From Microbispora rosea (GTDB lineage Bacteria > Actinomycetota > Actinomycetes > Streptosporangiales > Streptosporangiaceae), in NCBI RefSeq assembly GCF_900156315.1, contig NZ_FTNI01000013.1, forward strand, positions 1 to 64,000: a DNA stretch of 64,000 bases, in the 5' to 3' direction. A program made the position numbers and the translations under genes. A model generated the notes under the pieces. The model saw only the letters and a list, made by a program, of their open reading frames with translations. It did no database searches and was not told the origin of the DNA. This document shows positions 54,558 through 64,000 of this stretch, one piece after another. Within the stretch, counting starts at the first letter, position 1; each line of letters opens with the position of its first letter.

Positions 54558-54578
54558 GTTGAGCCGACATAACTCAAC
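54558..54578. promoter_or_regulatory. HAIR operator (HspR site) upstream of lon
   Basis: GTTGAGC-CGACATA-ACTCAAC matches the HspR inverted repeat CTTGAGT-N7-ACTCAAG in both half-sites with the correct 7-base spacer. It lies 15 bases before the lon ATG. lon is a known HspR target in Streptomyces. Confidence 0.85.
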
Positions 54579-54592
54579 CTACTGGAGTGCTG

Positions 54593-56953
<2,361 letters not shown>

Positions 56954-56975
56954 GGCGGCCTGACCCACTCCACAC

Positions 56976-57009
56976 GGCCCGCGTCTCCGTCGTCCCGGAG
57001 GCGCGGGCC
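56976..57009 (+). terminator. Rho-independent terminator of lon
   Basis: GGCCCGCG-T-CTCCG pairs with CGGAG-G-CGCGGGCC across a 6-base loop, followed by TTTCC. Starts 22 bases after the lon stop. Confidence 0.85.
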
Positions 57010-57100
57010 TTTCCTGTGAGAAAGCACACATTTCCGGTATGGAATAAGGAATGCCTCACATCGTGTTTCAGCCGGTCGTGAGCGTATCGAACCTGGTGAA

Positions 57101-57152
57101 CTCGCACGTGCGAGGGTGTCCCGCGGCCTGAACATCGTCGGTCCGCACCCTC
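57101..57152 (+). promoter_or_regulatory. Palindrome and stem in the metNIQ leader
   Basis: CTCGCACGTGCGAG (57101-57114) is a perfect 14-bp palindrome. GAGGGTG (57112-57118) can pair with CACCCTC (57146-57152). The two overlap by three bases and exclude each other. It could be an operator or a structured leader. I do not see the conserved core of a known SAM riboswitch class. Confidence 0.45.
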
Positions 57153-57171
57153 CCCACGAAGGCACTCACCA

Positions 57172-57237
57172 ATGACGCTCTCTCCGCTGCCCGATCCGAT
57201 CCTGCGCCGGATCACGTCTTCGAAGGACAGCAAGTGA
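57172..57237 (+). CDS. 21-residue leader ORF before metN
   Basis: ATG 57172 to TGA 57237, product MTLSPLPDPILRRITSSKD plus SK. The stop overlaps the metN GTG as GTGA, so it could couple translation to metN. The ribosome binding site is weak (GAAGG, 9 bases upstream). It may be chance. Confidence 0.3.
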   Translation: MTLSPLPDPILRRITSSKDSK

Positions 57238-58178
57238 TCACGGTTTCCGGCCTGCGCAAGGCCTACGGCGACGTCGTCGCGCTCGACGGCGTCGACCTCC
57301 ACGTCGGCAAGGGCGAGGTCTTCGGCGTGCTCGGGCGCAGCGGCGCGGGCAAGAGCACCCTGCTGCGCTGCGTCAACCTGCTCGAACGTCCCGACGAGGG
57401 CGTGGTGACCGTCGACGGGCGCGAGCTGACCGCCCTCGGCGCGGCCGACCTGCGCCGCGCCCGCCAGCGCATCGGCATGATCCACCAGCACTTCGCGCTG
57501 CTGTCGTCGCGCACGGTGGCGGGCAACGTGGCCTTCCCGCTGGAGGTCATGGGCGTCGGCCGGGCCGCCCGGGCCCGGCGCGTCGCGGAGATGCTCGACC
57601 TCGTGGGCCTGGCCGACCGCGCCGGGGCCTACCCCGCGCAGCTGTCCGGCGGCCAGAAGCAGCGGGTCGGCATCGCGCGGGCGCTCGCCGCCGAGCCGTC
57701 GGTGCTGCTGTCGGACGAGGCCACCTCCGCGCTCGACCCCGCCACGACCCAGTCGATCCTCGCCCTGCTCCGGCGGCTCAACCGGGAGCTGGGGCTGACC
57801 ATCCTGCTCATCACCCACGAGATGGACGTCATCAAGGCCGTCTGCGACTCGGCGGCGATCATGAGCGACGGGCGGATCGCCGAGGCGGGCCCCATTCCCG
57901 AACTGCTCGCCACCCCCGGGTCGCGCCTGGCGGCCGAGCTGTTCCCGCTGCCGTCCCCCGAGCCCGGCACCGTGACGGTCGCCCTGGCCGCGGACCAGAC
58001 CCTGCTGTCGCGTCTCGCGCGTACGCACGACGTGGACGTCGCCATCGCCGCGGGCGCGGTCGAGCAGGTGGCGGGGGTCCCGGCCGGCCGCCTGCGGCTG
58101 CGGATCACCGGAGCCGGCACGGCTGCCGCCCTTGCGGAGCTGCGCGGGCGCGGGCTGCTGGTGGAGGAGGACGCATGA
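57234..58178 (+). CDS. metN: Methionine ABC transporter ATPase MetN
   Basis: 314 residues. Walker A is LGRSGAGKSTLLRCVNLLERPD, signature is LSGGQKQRVGIARALA, Walker B is VLLSDEATSALDP, and a C-terminal NIL-like domain follows (about 235-314), which binds methionine and inhibits the transporter. Together with metI and metQ it forms a MetNIQ importer. The GTG at 57234 overlaps the small leader ORF. The stop overlaps the metI start (ATGA). Confidence 0.93.
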   Translation: MITVSGLRKAYGDVVALDGVDLHVGKGEVFGVLGRSGAGKSTLLRCVNLLERPDEGVVTVDGRELTALGAADLRRARQRIGMIHQHFALLSSRTVAGNVAFPLEVMGVGRAARARRVAEMLDLVGLADRAGAYPAQLSGGQKQRVGIARALAAEPSVLLSDEATSALDPATTQSILALLRRLNRELGLTILLITHEMDVIKAVCDSAAIMSDGRIAEAGPIPELLATPGSRLAAELFPLPSPEPGTVTVALAADQTLLSRLARTHDVDVAIAAGAVEQVAGVPAGRLRLRITGAGTAAALAELRGRGLLVEEDA

Positions 58179-58831
58179 CCTGGTCGGAGATGAGCCCCCT
58201 GCTGTGGGAGGCGACGGGGCAGACCGCCGTGATGGTGGGCTGGTCCACGCTGTTCACCGTGCTGTTCGGGCTGCCGCTCGGCGTCTGTCTCGCGGGGACG
58301 GACCGGGGCGGGCTGTTCCCCACGCCCGCCGTGCGGCGCGTGCTCGGGCTGGTCGTGAACGTCGGGCGGTCGCTGCCCTTCATCGTCCTCATGATCGCGG
58401 TCATCCCGGTCACCCGCGTGCTCACCGGCACCACGATCGGGACCGCCGCCGCGGTGGTCCCGCTGACGATCGGCGCCGTGCCGTTCTTCGCCCGGCTGGT
58501 CGAGACGGCGCTGCGCGAGGTGGGCCGCGACGTCGTGCAGGCGGCCGAGGCCATGGGGGCGGGCCGCGCGAGGGTCGTCGCGCGCGTCCTGCTGCCCGAG
58601 GCGCTGCCCGGCCTGGTCGCCGGGCTGACCGTCACCGTGGTCACCCTCATCTCCTACTCGGCCATGGCCGGGGTGATCGGCGGCGGCGGTCTCGGCGACC
58701 TCGCCGTCCGCTACGGATACCAGCGCTTCGAGACCACGCTCATGGTCGTCACCGTGGTCGTCCTGGTCGTCGTGGTGCAGCTCGCGCAGACCCTGGGCGA
58801 CGCGGTCGCCCGTCGTCTTTCCCACCGTTAA
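58175..58831 (+). CDS. metI: Methionine ABC transporter permease MetI
   Basis: 218 residues, about five membrane helices, with the EAA loop DVVQAAEAMGAGRARVVARVLLPEALPG. Start region LLWEATGQTAVMVGWSTLFTVLFGLPLG is characteristic. ATG 58175 overlaps metN. metQ follows after 21 bases. Confidence 0.93.
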   Translation: MTWSEMSPLLWEATGQTAVMVGWSTLFTVLFGLPLGVCLAGTDRGGLFPTPAVRRVLGLVVNVGRSLPFIVLMIAVIPVTRVLTGTTIGTAAAVVPLTIGAVPFFARLVETALREVGRDVVQAAEAMGAGRARVVARVLLPEALPGLVAGLTVTVVTLISYSAMAGVIGGGGLGDLAVRYGYQRFETTLMVVTVVVLVVVVQLAQTLGDAVARRLSHR

Positions 58832-58852
58832 CCCTTCGAAGGAGTCTTTCCC

Positions 58853-59683
58853 ATGCGTAGAACGCTCGGCCTCGTCATCGCCGCCGTGGTCGCGCTCGTG
58901 TTGTCCGCCTGCGGAGCCTCGTCTTCCGACACCGCTACCGCCTCCGGCACGGCGGCGGACGCCCCGCTCAAGGTCGGCGTGAGCCCGGTGCCGCACGCGC
59001 AGATCCTGAAGTACGTTGCGGACAACCTCGCCGCCGCGAAGGGCCTGAAGCTGGAGGTCGTGGAGTTCAGCGACTACGTGCAGCCCAACCTGCAGCTCCA
59101 GGACGGCCAGCTCGACGCCAACTACTTCCAGCACAAGCCCTACCTGGACGACTTCAACGCCTCCAAGGGCACCAAGCTGAGCTTCGTCGCCCCGGTGCAC
59201 CTGGAGCCGCTCGGCCTGTACTCCAGGAAGGTCAAGGACCTCGCCTCACTGCCGCAGGACGGCACGGTCGCCGTGCCCAACGACGCCACGAACCTCGGAC
59301 GGGCGCTCAAGCTGCTCGCCGACAACGGCGTGGTCACGCTGAAGGACGGCGTGGGCACCGCCGCGACCGAGCGCGACGTGACCGGCAACCCCAAGAACCT
59401 GACCTTCCGCCCGCTGGAGGCCGCCCAGCTCCCGCGCTCGCTCGACGACGTGGACGCCGCCGTGATCAACGGCAACTACGCGCTGGAGGCGAACCTCAGC
59501 CCGTCCTCCGACGCGCTGGTGCTGGAGAAGGCCGAGGGCAACCCGTACGCGAACGGCCTGGTGGTCGCGCAGGGGCACGAGAGCGACCCGCGGGTGAAGA
59601 CGCTGGCCGGGCTGCTGACCGGCCCCGAGGTGAAGAAGTACATCGAGGACACCTTCAAGGGCTCGGTCATCCCCGCCACCTGA
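58853..59683 (+). CDS. metQ: Methionine-binding lipoprotein MetQ
   Basis: 276 residues of the NlpA family. The lipobox is VLSACGASS. Landmarks are KVGVSPVPHAQILKYV, FSDYVQPNLQLQDGQLDANYFQHKPYLDDF and VAVPNDATNLGRALKLL. It delivers D/L-methionine to MetNI. GAAGGAG lies 7 bases before ATG 58853. Confidence 0.94.
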   Translation: MRRTLGLVIAAVVALVLSACGASSSDTATASGTAADAPLKVGVSPVPHAQILKYVADNLAAAKGLKLEVVEFSDYVQPNLQLQDGQLDANYFQHKPYLDDFNASKGTKLSFVAPVHLEPLGLYSRKVKDLASLPQDGTVAVPNDATNLGRALKLLADNGVVTLKDGVGTAATERDVTGNPKNLTFRPLEAAQLPRSLDDVDAAVINGNYALEANLSPSSDALVLEKAEGNPYANGLVVAQGHESDPRVKTLAGLLTGPEVKKYIEDTFKGSVIPAT

Positions 59684-59696
59684 CGGGCACTTACGT

Positions 59697-59744
59697 GGAC
59701 GAATCATCCAGTCACTTGACTGAATGATTCGTCCATGCTGTCAT
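59697..59744 (+). promoter_or_regulatory. 38-bp palindrome and promoter of the Fic gene
   Basis: Arms of 18 bases (59697-59714 and 59717-59734) pair with one mismatch. The right arm overlaps the -35 box TTGACT (59716-59721). A 17-base spacer leads to TGTCAT (59739-59744), 6 bases before ATG 59751. This gives a leaderless promoter with a repressor-type operator on the -35. It could also end metQ transcription. Confidence 0.65.
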
Positions 59745-59750
59745 GGTCAG

Positions 59751-60890
59751 ATGTTGTACGCCACACCGGCACTGGACGCCGCGGACGAGAAGGTGCTCGC
59801 CGAGATCGAAGAGATGCGGCGCGACCTGAAATACCGGCTGGCGGAGGCGCATCGCTGGGACGGCCTGCTGCGGCGGCAACTGCAGGCGCGGGCGATCCAG
59901 GGGTCGAACTCCATCGAGGGCTACCACGCCAGCGTCGAGGACATCGAGTCGATCATGTCCGGTGAGGACCCGCTGGAGACGTCGGCGGCCGTGGCGCGCG
60001 AGATCTCCGGCTACCGGCAGGCGCTCACCTGCATCGGCACACTCTCGCGGGCGTGGACCTTCCGATACGACGCGGGCCTGCTGCACGGGCTCAACTTCAT
60101 GATGATCGGCCACCACGTGGACAAGACACCGGGCACCGTGCGGCCCGGCGGGATCTACGTCCGGAACTCCGCCGCGGGCGAGGTGGTCTACGAGGGGCCG
60201 GACCACGAGCAGGTCCCCGGCCTGCTGGCGGAGCTCGTCGAGTGGCTCAACGAGGGCGACCTCGACGCGCCCAGCTACGTCCGCGCTGCCATGGCCCACC
60301 TCAACCTCGTCAAGATCCACCCGTGGCGGGACGGCAACGGCCGCATGTCGCGGGCGCTGCAGACGCTCGTGCTCGGCCGCGACCAGATCACCACGCCGGA
60401 GTTCGCCTCGATCGAGGAGTGGCTGGGCGAGGGCCGCACCACCTACGACTACTACGACGTGCTCGGCGAGGTGGGACGCCGCCGGTGGAGCCCGCACGGG
60501 GAGACCCTCTCGTGGGTGCGGTTCGTGCTGCGCTGCCACCACATGCAGGCCCAGCGGGTGGGTCGCCGGCTCGCCGAGGCGGGCGAGGTGTGGATGCTGC
60601 TGGAGGAGCGGACCGGGGCGCAGGGCCTGCACCCGCGCACGGTCTCCGCGCTCTACCAGGTGTTCGTGTCCCGGCGGCTGCGCCGGAGCATGTACCAGGC
60701 CGACGAGGGACTGAGCCAGGGCCAGGCCGCCCGCGACCTGCGGGAGCTCGCGGCCACCGGGTGGCTCCAGCCGTACGGCGAGACGAAGGGGCGTTTCTAC
60801 GCGCCGGGGCCGAAGATGACGGAGATCAAGGCGGCGTTCGCCGAGCGGGCCGCACCGCTGCGCGACCCCTACCGGACGCTGGAGAGCTGA
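59751..60890 (+). CDS. Fic domain protein (putative AMP transferase)
   Basis: 379 residues. The Fic core is LVKIHPWRDGNGRMSRALQTLVL (HPFx[D/E]GNGR with Trp for Phe). An N-terminal segment with QGSNSIEGYHASVEDI matches the S/TxxxE[G/N] inhibitory helix in its usual upstream place, so this is a self-inhibited class II Fic enzyme. A C-terminal winged-helix-like region (about 300-379; GLSQGQAARDLRELAATGWLQP) could bind DNA. Fic enzymes add AMP to Tyr/Thr/Ser hydroxyls. No antitoxin gene is adjacent. Confidence 0.9.
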   Translation: MLYATPALDAADEKVLAEIEEMRRDLKYRLAEAHRWDGLLRRQLQARAIQGSNSIEGYHASVEDIESIMSGEDPLETSAAVAREISGYRQALTCIGTLSRAWTFRYDAGLLHGLNFMMIGHHVDKTPGTVRPGGIYVRNSAAGEVVYEGPDHEQVPGLLAELVEWLNEGDLDAPSYVRAAMAHLNLVKIHPWRDGNGRMSRALQTLVLGRDQITTPEFASIEEWLGEGRTTYDYYDVLGEVGRRRWSPHGETLSWVRFVLRCHHMQAQRVGRRLAEAGEVWMLLEERTGAQGLHPRTVSALYQVFVSRRLRRSMYQADEGLSQGQAARDLRELAATGWLQPYGETKGRFYAPGPKMTEIKAAFAERAAPLRDPYRTLES

Positions 60891-60939
60891 TCACTGGCGC
60901 ATCAGGATGTGACTCCTCCCACATCGACGGCAAACCGAG

Positions 60940-60945
60940 TAACGT
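60940..60945 (+). promoter_or_regulatory. -10 element TAACGT for leaderless acyl-CoA synthetase transcript
   Basis: TAACGT lies 6 bases before ATG 60952, with no ribosome binding site between. Confidence 0.5.
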
Positions 60946-60951
60946 TCGGTT

Positions 60952-62487
60952 ATGCACCCTGGGGCGATCGCGGCGGTGACGCCGGACAAGCCTGCGGTGA
61001 TCATGGCGGGCTCCGGCCGCGTGGTCACCTTCCGCGAGCTCGACGAGGAATCCAACCGGCTCGCGCACCTGCTGCGGGCGGCGGGCCTGAAGCCCGGCGA
61101 CCACATCGCGTTCATGCTGGAGAACCATCCGCTCTTCCTCGTGATCGCGTGGGCCGCGCACCGCTCGGGCCTGTACTACACCGCGATCAGCTCCCGTCTG
61201 CAGGCCGACGAGCTGGCGTACATCGTGGACAACTGCGGGGCGCGGGTCTTCATCTCCTCGGCGAAGCTCGCCGGCGTCGCGACCGCGGTCACCGGGGCGA
61301 CGCCCGGGGTCGAGCTGCGGCTCATGGTCGACGGCGTAGCCCCCGGCTTCACGTCGTACGAGGAGGCCGTGGCGGGGCAGCCCGCGACGCCGCTCGGCGA
61401 CGAGTGCCAGGGCGCCGACATGCTCTACTCGTCGGGCACCACGGGACGGCCCAAGGGGGTCAAGCCGCCGCTCAGCCGGGCCCCGCTGGAGGCCCCCGGG
61501 GTCCTGGTGCAGCTCATCCAAGGCCTGTTCGCGCCCTCGGCCGACAGCGTGTATCTGTCGCCCGCGCCGCTCTACCACGCCGCTCCGCTGCGTTACAGCA
61601 TGTCCTTCCAGCGTCTCGGCGCGACCGTGGTGGTGATGGAGAGGTTCGACCCCGAGGAGGCGCTGGCGCTCGTCGAGCGCCACGGGGTCACCCACGCGCA
61701 GTGGGTGCCCACCATGTTCGTCAAGATGCTCAAGCTGCCCGAGGAGGTGCGCGGGCGCTACGACCTGTCGTCGCTGCGCTGCGCCGTCCACGCCGCCGCG
61801 CCCTGCCCCGTCGAGGTCAAGGAGCGGATGATGGAGTGGTGGGGGCCGATCATCCACGAGTACTACGCGGGCACGGAAGGCAACTGCTTCCTGTACGCGG
61901 GGCCGGAGGACTGGCTCGCCCACAAGGGCACGGTGGGCCGGCCGCTGCTCGGGGTCCCCCACGTCTGCGACGAGGACGGCGACGAGCTGCCGCCCGGTGA
62001 GCACGGCACGGTCTACTTCTCCGACGGCCCCAGGTTCGAGTATCACGGCGACCCCGCGAAGACCGCGTCGGTTCAGGACCCGCACGGCCGCGGGTGGACC
62101 ACGCTGGGGGACATCGGCTATCTGGACGAGGACGGGTTCCTCTACCTCACCGACCGGCGCTCGTACATGATCATCTCCGGCGGGGTGAACATCTACCCGC
62201 AGGAGGCCGAGAACGTCCTGGCGATGCATCCCGAGGTGGCCGACGTGGCCGTCTTCGGGGTGCCGGACCCCGAGATGGGCGAACAGGTCAAGGCCGTCGT
62301 GCAGCCCGCGGACCCGGCCTGCGCCGGTCCCGTCCTGGAGGCCGAGCTGATCGCCTACTGCCGGGAACGCCTGGCCCACTACAAGTGCCCGAAGTCGGTC
62401 GACTTCCGGGACGAGCTGCCCCGTCACCCCACGGGAAAGCTGTACAAGCGCCTGCTCAGGGACGAGTACTGGCCCCGGACGAGCTGA
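60952..62487 (+). CDS. Acyl-CoA synthetase (AMP-binding)
   Basis: 511 residues of the ANL superfamily. The P-loop is MLYSSGTTGRPKGVKPP, A5-like is YYAGTEGNCF, the hinge region has TLGDIGYLDEDGFLYLTDRR followed by IISGGVNIYPQEAENVL, and the catalytic Lys is in HPTGKLYKRLLRD. It resembles FadD4-type enzymes of actinobacteria that activate medium/long-chain or steroid side-chain acids. The exact substrate is unknown. Confidence 0.92.
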   Translation: MHPGAIAAVTPDKPAVIMAGSGRVVTFRELDEESNRLAHLLRAAGLKPGDHIAFMLENHPLFLVIAWAAHRSGLYYTAISSRLQADELAYIVDNCGARVFISSAKLAGVATAVTGATPGVELRLMVDGVAPGFTSYEEAVAGQPATPLGDECQGADMLYSSGTTGRPKGVKPPLSRAPLEAPGVLVQLIQGLFAPSADSVYLSPAPLYHAAPLRYSMSFQRLGATVVVMERFDPEEALALVERHGVTHAQWVPTMFVKMLKLPEEVRGRYDLSSLRCAVHAAAPCPVEVKERMMEWWGPIIHEYYAGTEGNCFLYAGPEDWLAHKGTVGRPLLGVPHVCDEDGDELPPGEHGTVYFSDGPRFEYHGDPAKTASVQDPHGRGWTTLGDIGYLDEDGFLYLTDRRSYMIISGGVNIYPQEAENVLAMHPEVADVAVFGVPDPEMGEQVKAVVQPADPACAGPVLEAELIAYCRERLAHYKCPKSVDFRDELPRHPTGKLYKRLLRDEYWPRTS

Positions 62488-62493
62488 CATAAA

Positions 62494-62575
62494 GTACACG
62501 TAGGGCGCCCGGGGATCCCCCCCACTGATCGCTTAGCGCGACCTTATCGCCGATGCGTCATCGTATTACGTGTAC
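62494..62575. promoter_or_regulatory. Spaced inverted repeat upstream of the HtrA gene
   Basis: GTACACGTA (62494-62502) and TACGTGTAC (62567-62575) are perfect inverted 9-mers 64 bases apart, flanking the likely htrA promoter region (TTATCG near 62544, TATTAC near 62564). They may be two half-sites of a looping regulator or the stem of a long hairpin. Confidence 0.35.
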
Positions 62576-62621
62576 CGGCGGAGAGCCGGGATCACCGGCG
62601 AATCCATTGAGGGGGATGGCG

Positions 62622-63917
62622 ATGAGCTCACCTGAGCATGTTCCCGGCGACGAGAACACCCAGATACTCCCCGGTCACGGCTGGAGCCAGTTCGGAAGCA
62701 CTCCGCCGCAGCACGGGCAGTACACCGGGGCGTACCAGTCGTACGGCGCCTACGGCAGCGGTCCTTATGACACGGCGCAGTTTTCGCCTCCGGCGCGGAA
62801 GGGCACGCTGACCGCGCGCCAGAAGGCGGGCGCGGGTCTCGCCCTCGTGGCCGTGGCACTGGGCGGCGGGGTCACCGGGGCCCTCGTCGCCAACAGCGTG
62901 AACGGCGGGCAGACCGTGATCGCGAGCCCGGTGGTCAAGGGGGTCTCCAACTCCTCTACCACCACGATCGCCGCGGTGGCCAAGGCGATCATGCCGTCGG
63001 TGGTGTCGATCGAGGTGAAGACCGCCACGGCCGGCGGCGAGGGGTCGGGCGTCATCCTGTCGGCCGACGGCCTGATCCTGACGAACAACCACGTGGTGAG
63101 CATCGGCGGCGGGGGCGGCGGCACGGTCACCGTGAAGTTCAGCGACGGCAAGACCGCCAGCGCCGTCGTCAAGGGCACCGACCCCACCACGGACCTCGCC
63201 GTCATCCAGGCGCAGGGCGTGTCCGGCCTGACCCCCGCCTCCCTCGGCGACAGCGACAAGCTCCAGGTCGGCGACGGGGTCCTCGCGATCGGCAGCCCGC
63301 TCGGCCTGGAGGGATCGGTCACCTCCGGCATCGTGAGCGCCCTCGACCGCACGCTGACCGAGGCTCCCGAGGAGCAGCAGCAGCCGCAGTTCCCCTGGGG
63401 GATGGAGCAGCAGCAGCCGCAGAGCCAGGGCAACACGATCGGCGGCATGATCCAGACCGACGCCGCGATCAACCCCGGCAACTCCGGCGGCGCGCTGGTC
63501 AACACCAACGGGCAGGTCGTCGGCATCAACACGGCGATCGCCACCTCGGGCTCCAGCTCCGGCAACATCGGCGTCGGCTTCGCGATCCCCATCAACACCG
63601 CGAAGCTCGTCTCCGACCAGCTCATCAAGACGGGCAAGGCGACGCACGCCTTCCTCGGGGTGAGCGTGGCCGACGCGGTCGGCGGCGCGTCCGGCGCGGT
63701 GGTCAGCTCGATCACGGCCGGCAGCCCGGCGGAGAAGGCCGGCCTCAAGGAGGGCGACCTGATCACCAAGATCAACGACAAGGTGGTGGACAGCGCGGAG
63801 GCGCTGGTCGGCACCATCCGCAGCTCCCGCGCCGGCGACAAGGTGACCATCACCTTCACCCGCGACGGCAAGGAGAACACCATCACCACCGCGCTCGCGG
63901 AGCAGTCCGCGGGCTGA
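62622..63917 (+). CDS. HtrA/DegP-type serine protease with PDZ domain, membrane anchored
   Basis: 431 residues. A cytoplasmic Gln/Tyr/Gly-rich tail (about 1-65), one membrane helix (AGLALVAVALGGGVTGALVA), a trypsin-like domain with His in LILTNNHVVS, Asp in DPTTDLAVIQ and Ser in INPGNSGGALVN, then a PDZ domain (about 345-425, AFLGVSVADAVGGASGAVV). A Gln/Pro-rich insert (EEQQQPQFPWGMEQQQPQSQ) lies in the protease. It handles misfolded proteins outside the membrane. GGGGGA lies 7 bases before ATG 62622. Confidence 0.93.
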   Translation: MSSPEHVPGDENTQILPGHGWSQFGSTPPQHGQYTGAYQSYGAYGSGPYDTAQFSPPARKGTLTARQKAGAGLALVAVALGGGVTGALVANSVNGGQTVIASPVVKGVSNSSTTTIAAVAKAIMPSVVSIEVKTATAGGEGSGVILSADGLILTNNHVVSIGGGGGGTVTVKFSDGKTASAVVKGTDPTTDLAVIQAQGVSGLTPASLGDSDKLQVGDGVLAIGSPLGLEGSVTSGIVSALDRTLTEAPEEQQQPQFPWGMEQQQPQSQGNTIGGMIQTDAAINPGNSGGALVNTNGQVVGINTAIATSGSSSGNIGVGFAIPINTAKLVSDQLIKTGKATHAFLGVSVADAVGGASGAVVSSITAGSPAEKAGLKEGDLITKINDKVVDSAEALVGTIRSSRAGDKVTITFTRDGKENTITTALAEQSAG

Positions 63918-63931
63918 CGGCCCACGATCGT

Positions 63932-63966
63932 CGCCGGCGGGCCTCTGGGGGGACGGCCCGCCGGCG
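63932..63966 (+). terminator. Hairpin terminator after the HtrA gene
   Basis: CGCCGGCGGGCC (63932-63943) pairs with GGCCCGCCGGCG (63955-63966), 11-base loop; no long T-run follows. 14 bases after the stop. Confidence 0.75.
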
Positions 63967-64000
63967 ATCGCCAATCGCGATCGCGGTCTGCGCCCCGGCG

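Noticed and set aside
56954..57233. SAM riboswitch before metN
   Set aside because: The conserved cores of SAM-I, SAM-II or SAM-IV could not be found by eye; only a palindrome and a simple stem are visible.
57172..57237. Treating the 21-codon ORF as a proven gene
   Set aside because: Weak ribosome binding site and no codon-bias support; kept only as a low-confidence feature because of its GTGA overlap with metN.

Overview
The window is high-GC DNA (roughly 70% or more by eye) with many GTG and TTG starts, GTGA/ATGA gene overlaps, leaderless promoters (TANNNT 6-7 bases before the start codon), F420-type oxidoreductases and DUF574-type methyltransferases. This points to an actinomycete. The gene content fits Streptosporangiales best (Nonomuraea, Microbispora, Sphaerisporangium-like), but that placement is an inference. 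No tRNA, rRNA, CRISPR array, transposase or origin was seen.

Left part (1-8.6 kb): a truncated NarL-type response regulator, a beta-propeller lactonase, a DUF574 methyltransferase, a DUF4253 protein and a LuxR regulator. Divergent from these is a peptide-type ABC transporter (binding protein and two permeases) without ATPase genes, then an alpha/beta hydrolase.

The centre of interest is 8649-17087 on the minus strand, a complete FxSxx-COOH RiPP operon read right to left: a 59-residue precursor ending FNSSI (fxsA, 16908-17087), a radical SAM/SPASM maturase fused to an HExxH domain (fxsB), an AAC(3)-like acetyltransferase, a TIR-like protein (fxsC) and a 1,299-residue P-loop/TIR-like/NB-ARC/TPR protein (fxsT). 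The genes overlap or nearly abut. The product and its biological role are not known; the partner proteins look like signalling or immune ATPases.

17.5-34.3 kb: an operon of three overlapping peptidase genes (C39, S9, M20), a DUF5925 AAA ATPase, a PGRP-type amidase without a signal peptide, the mutA-mutB-meaB methylmalonyl-CoA mutase operon, a PHP-type metallohydrolase, and the efeUOB iron uptake operon behind two tandem IdeR/DtxR-type iron boxes.

34.3-45.2 kb: an ABC-F gene whose 5' leader holds a three-codon ORF and mutually exclusive stems, which looks like an antibiotic-sensing attenuator. Then come a lipoprotein, a zinc-ribbon protein, a divergent phosphotransferase/LLM oxidoreductase pair sharing one palindromic promoter, DedA, a methyltransferase, a two-component system, a second LLM oxidoreductase, a HAD-IIA phosphatase and a DinB-like protein.

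45.2-52.4 kb is a decayed and rearranged patch: an MFS transporter with three frameshifts, an amidohydrolase with deletions, an RHH-like/SRPBCC pair and a TetR gene with clear operators. It also holds a 361-bp condensed copy of the arfB-hydrolase locus (full copy at 50944-52292) made by three clean deletions, with a lower-GC gene for a large secreted protein between the two copies.

52.4-64 kb: HAD hydrolase, DHA2-type MFS exporter, lon behind a HAIR (HspR) operator, metNIQ methionine uptake with a structured leader, a Fic protein behind a 38-bp palindrome, an acyl-CoA synthetase and an HtrA-type membrane protease.
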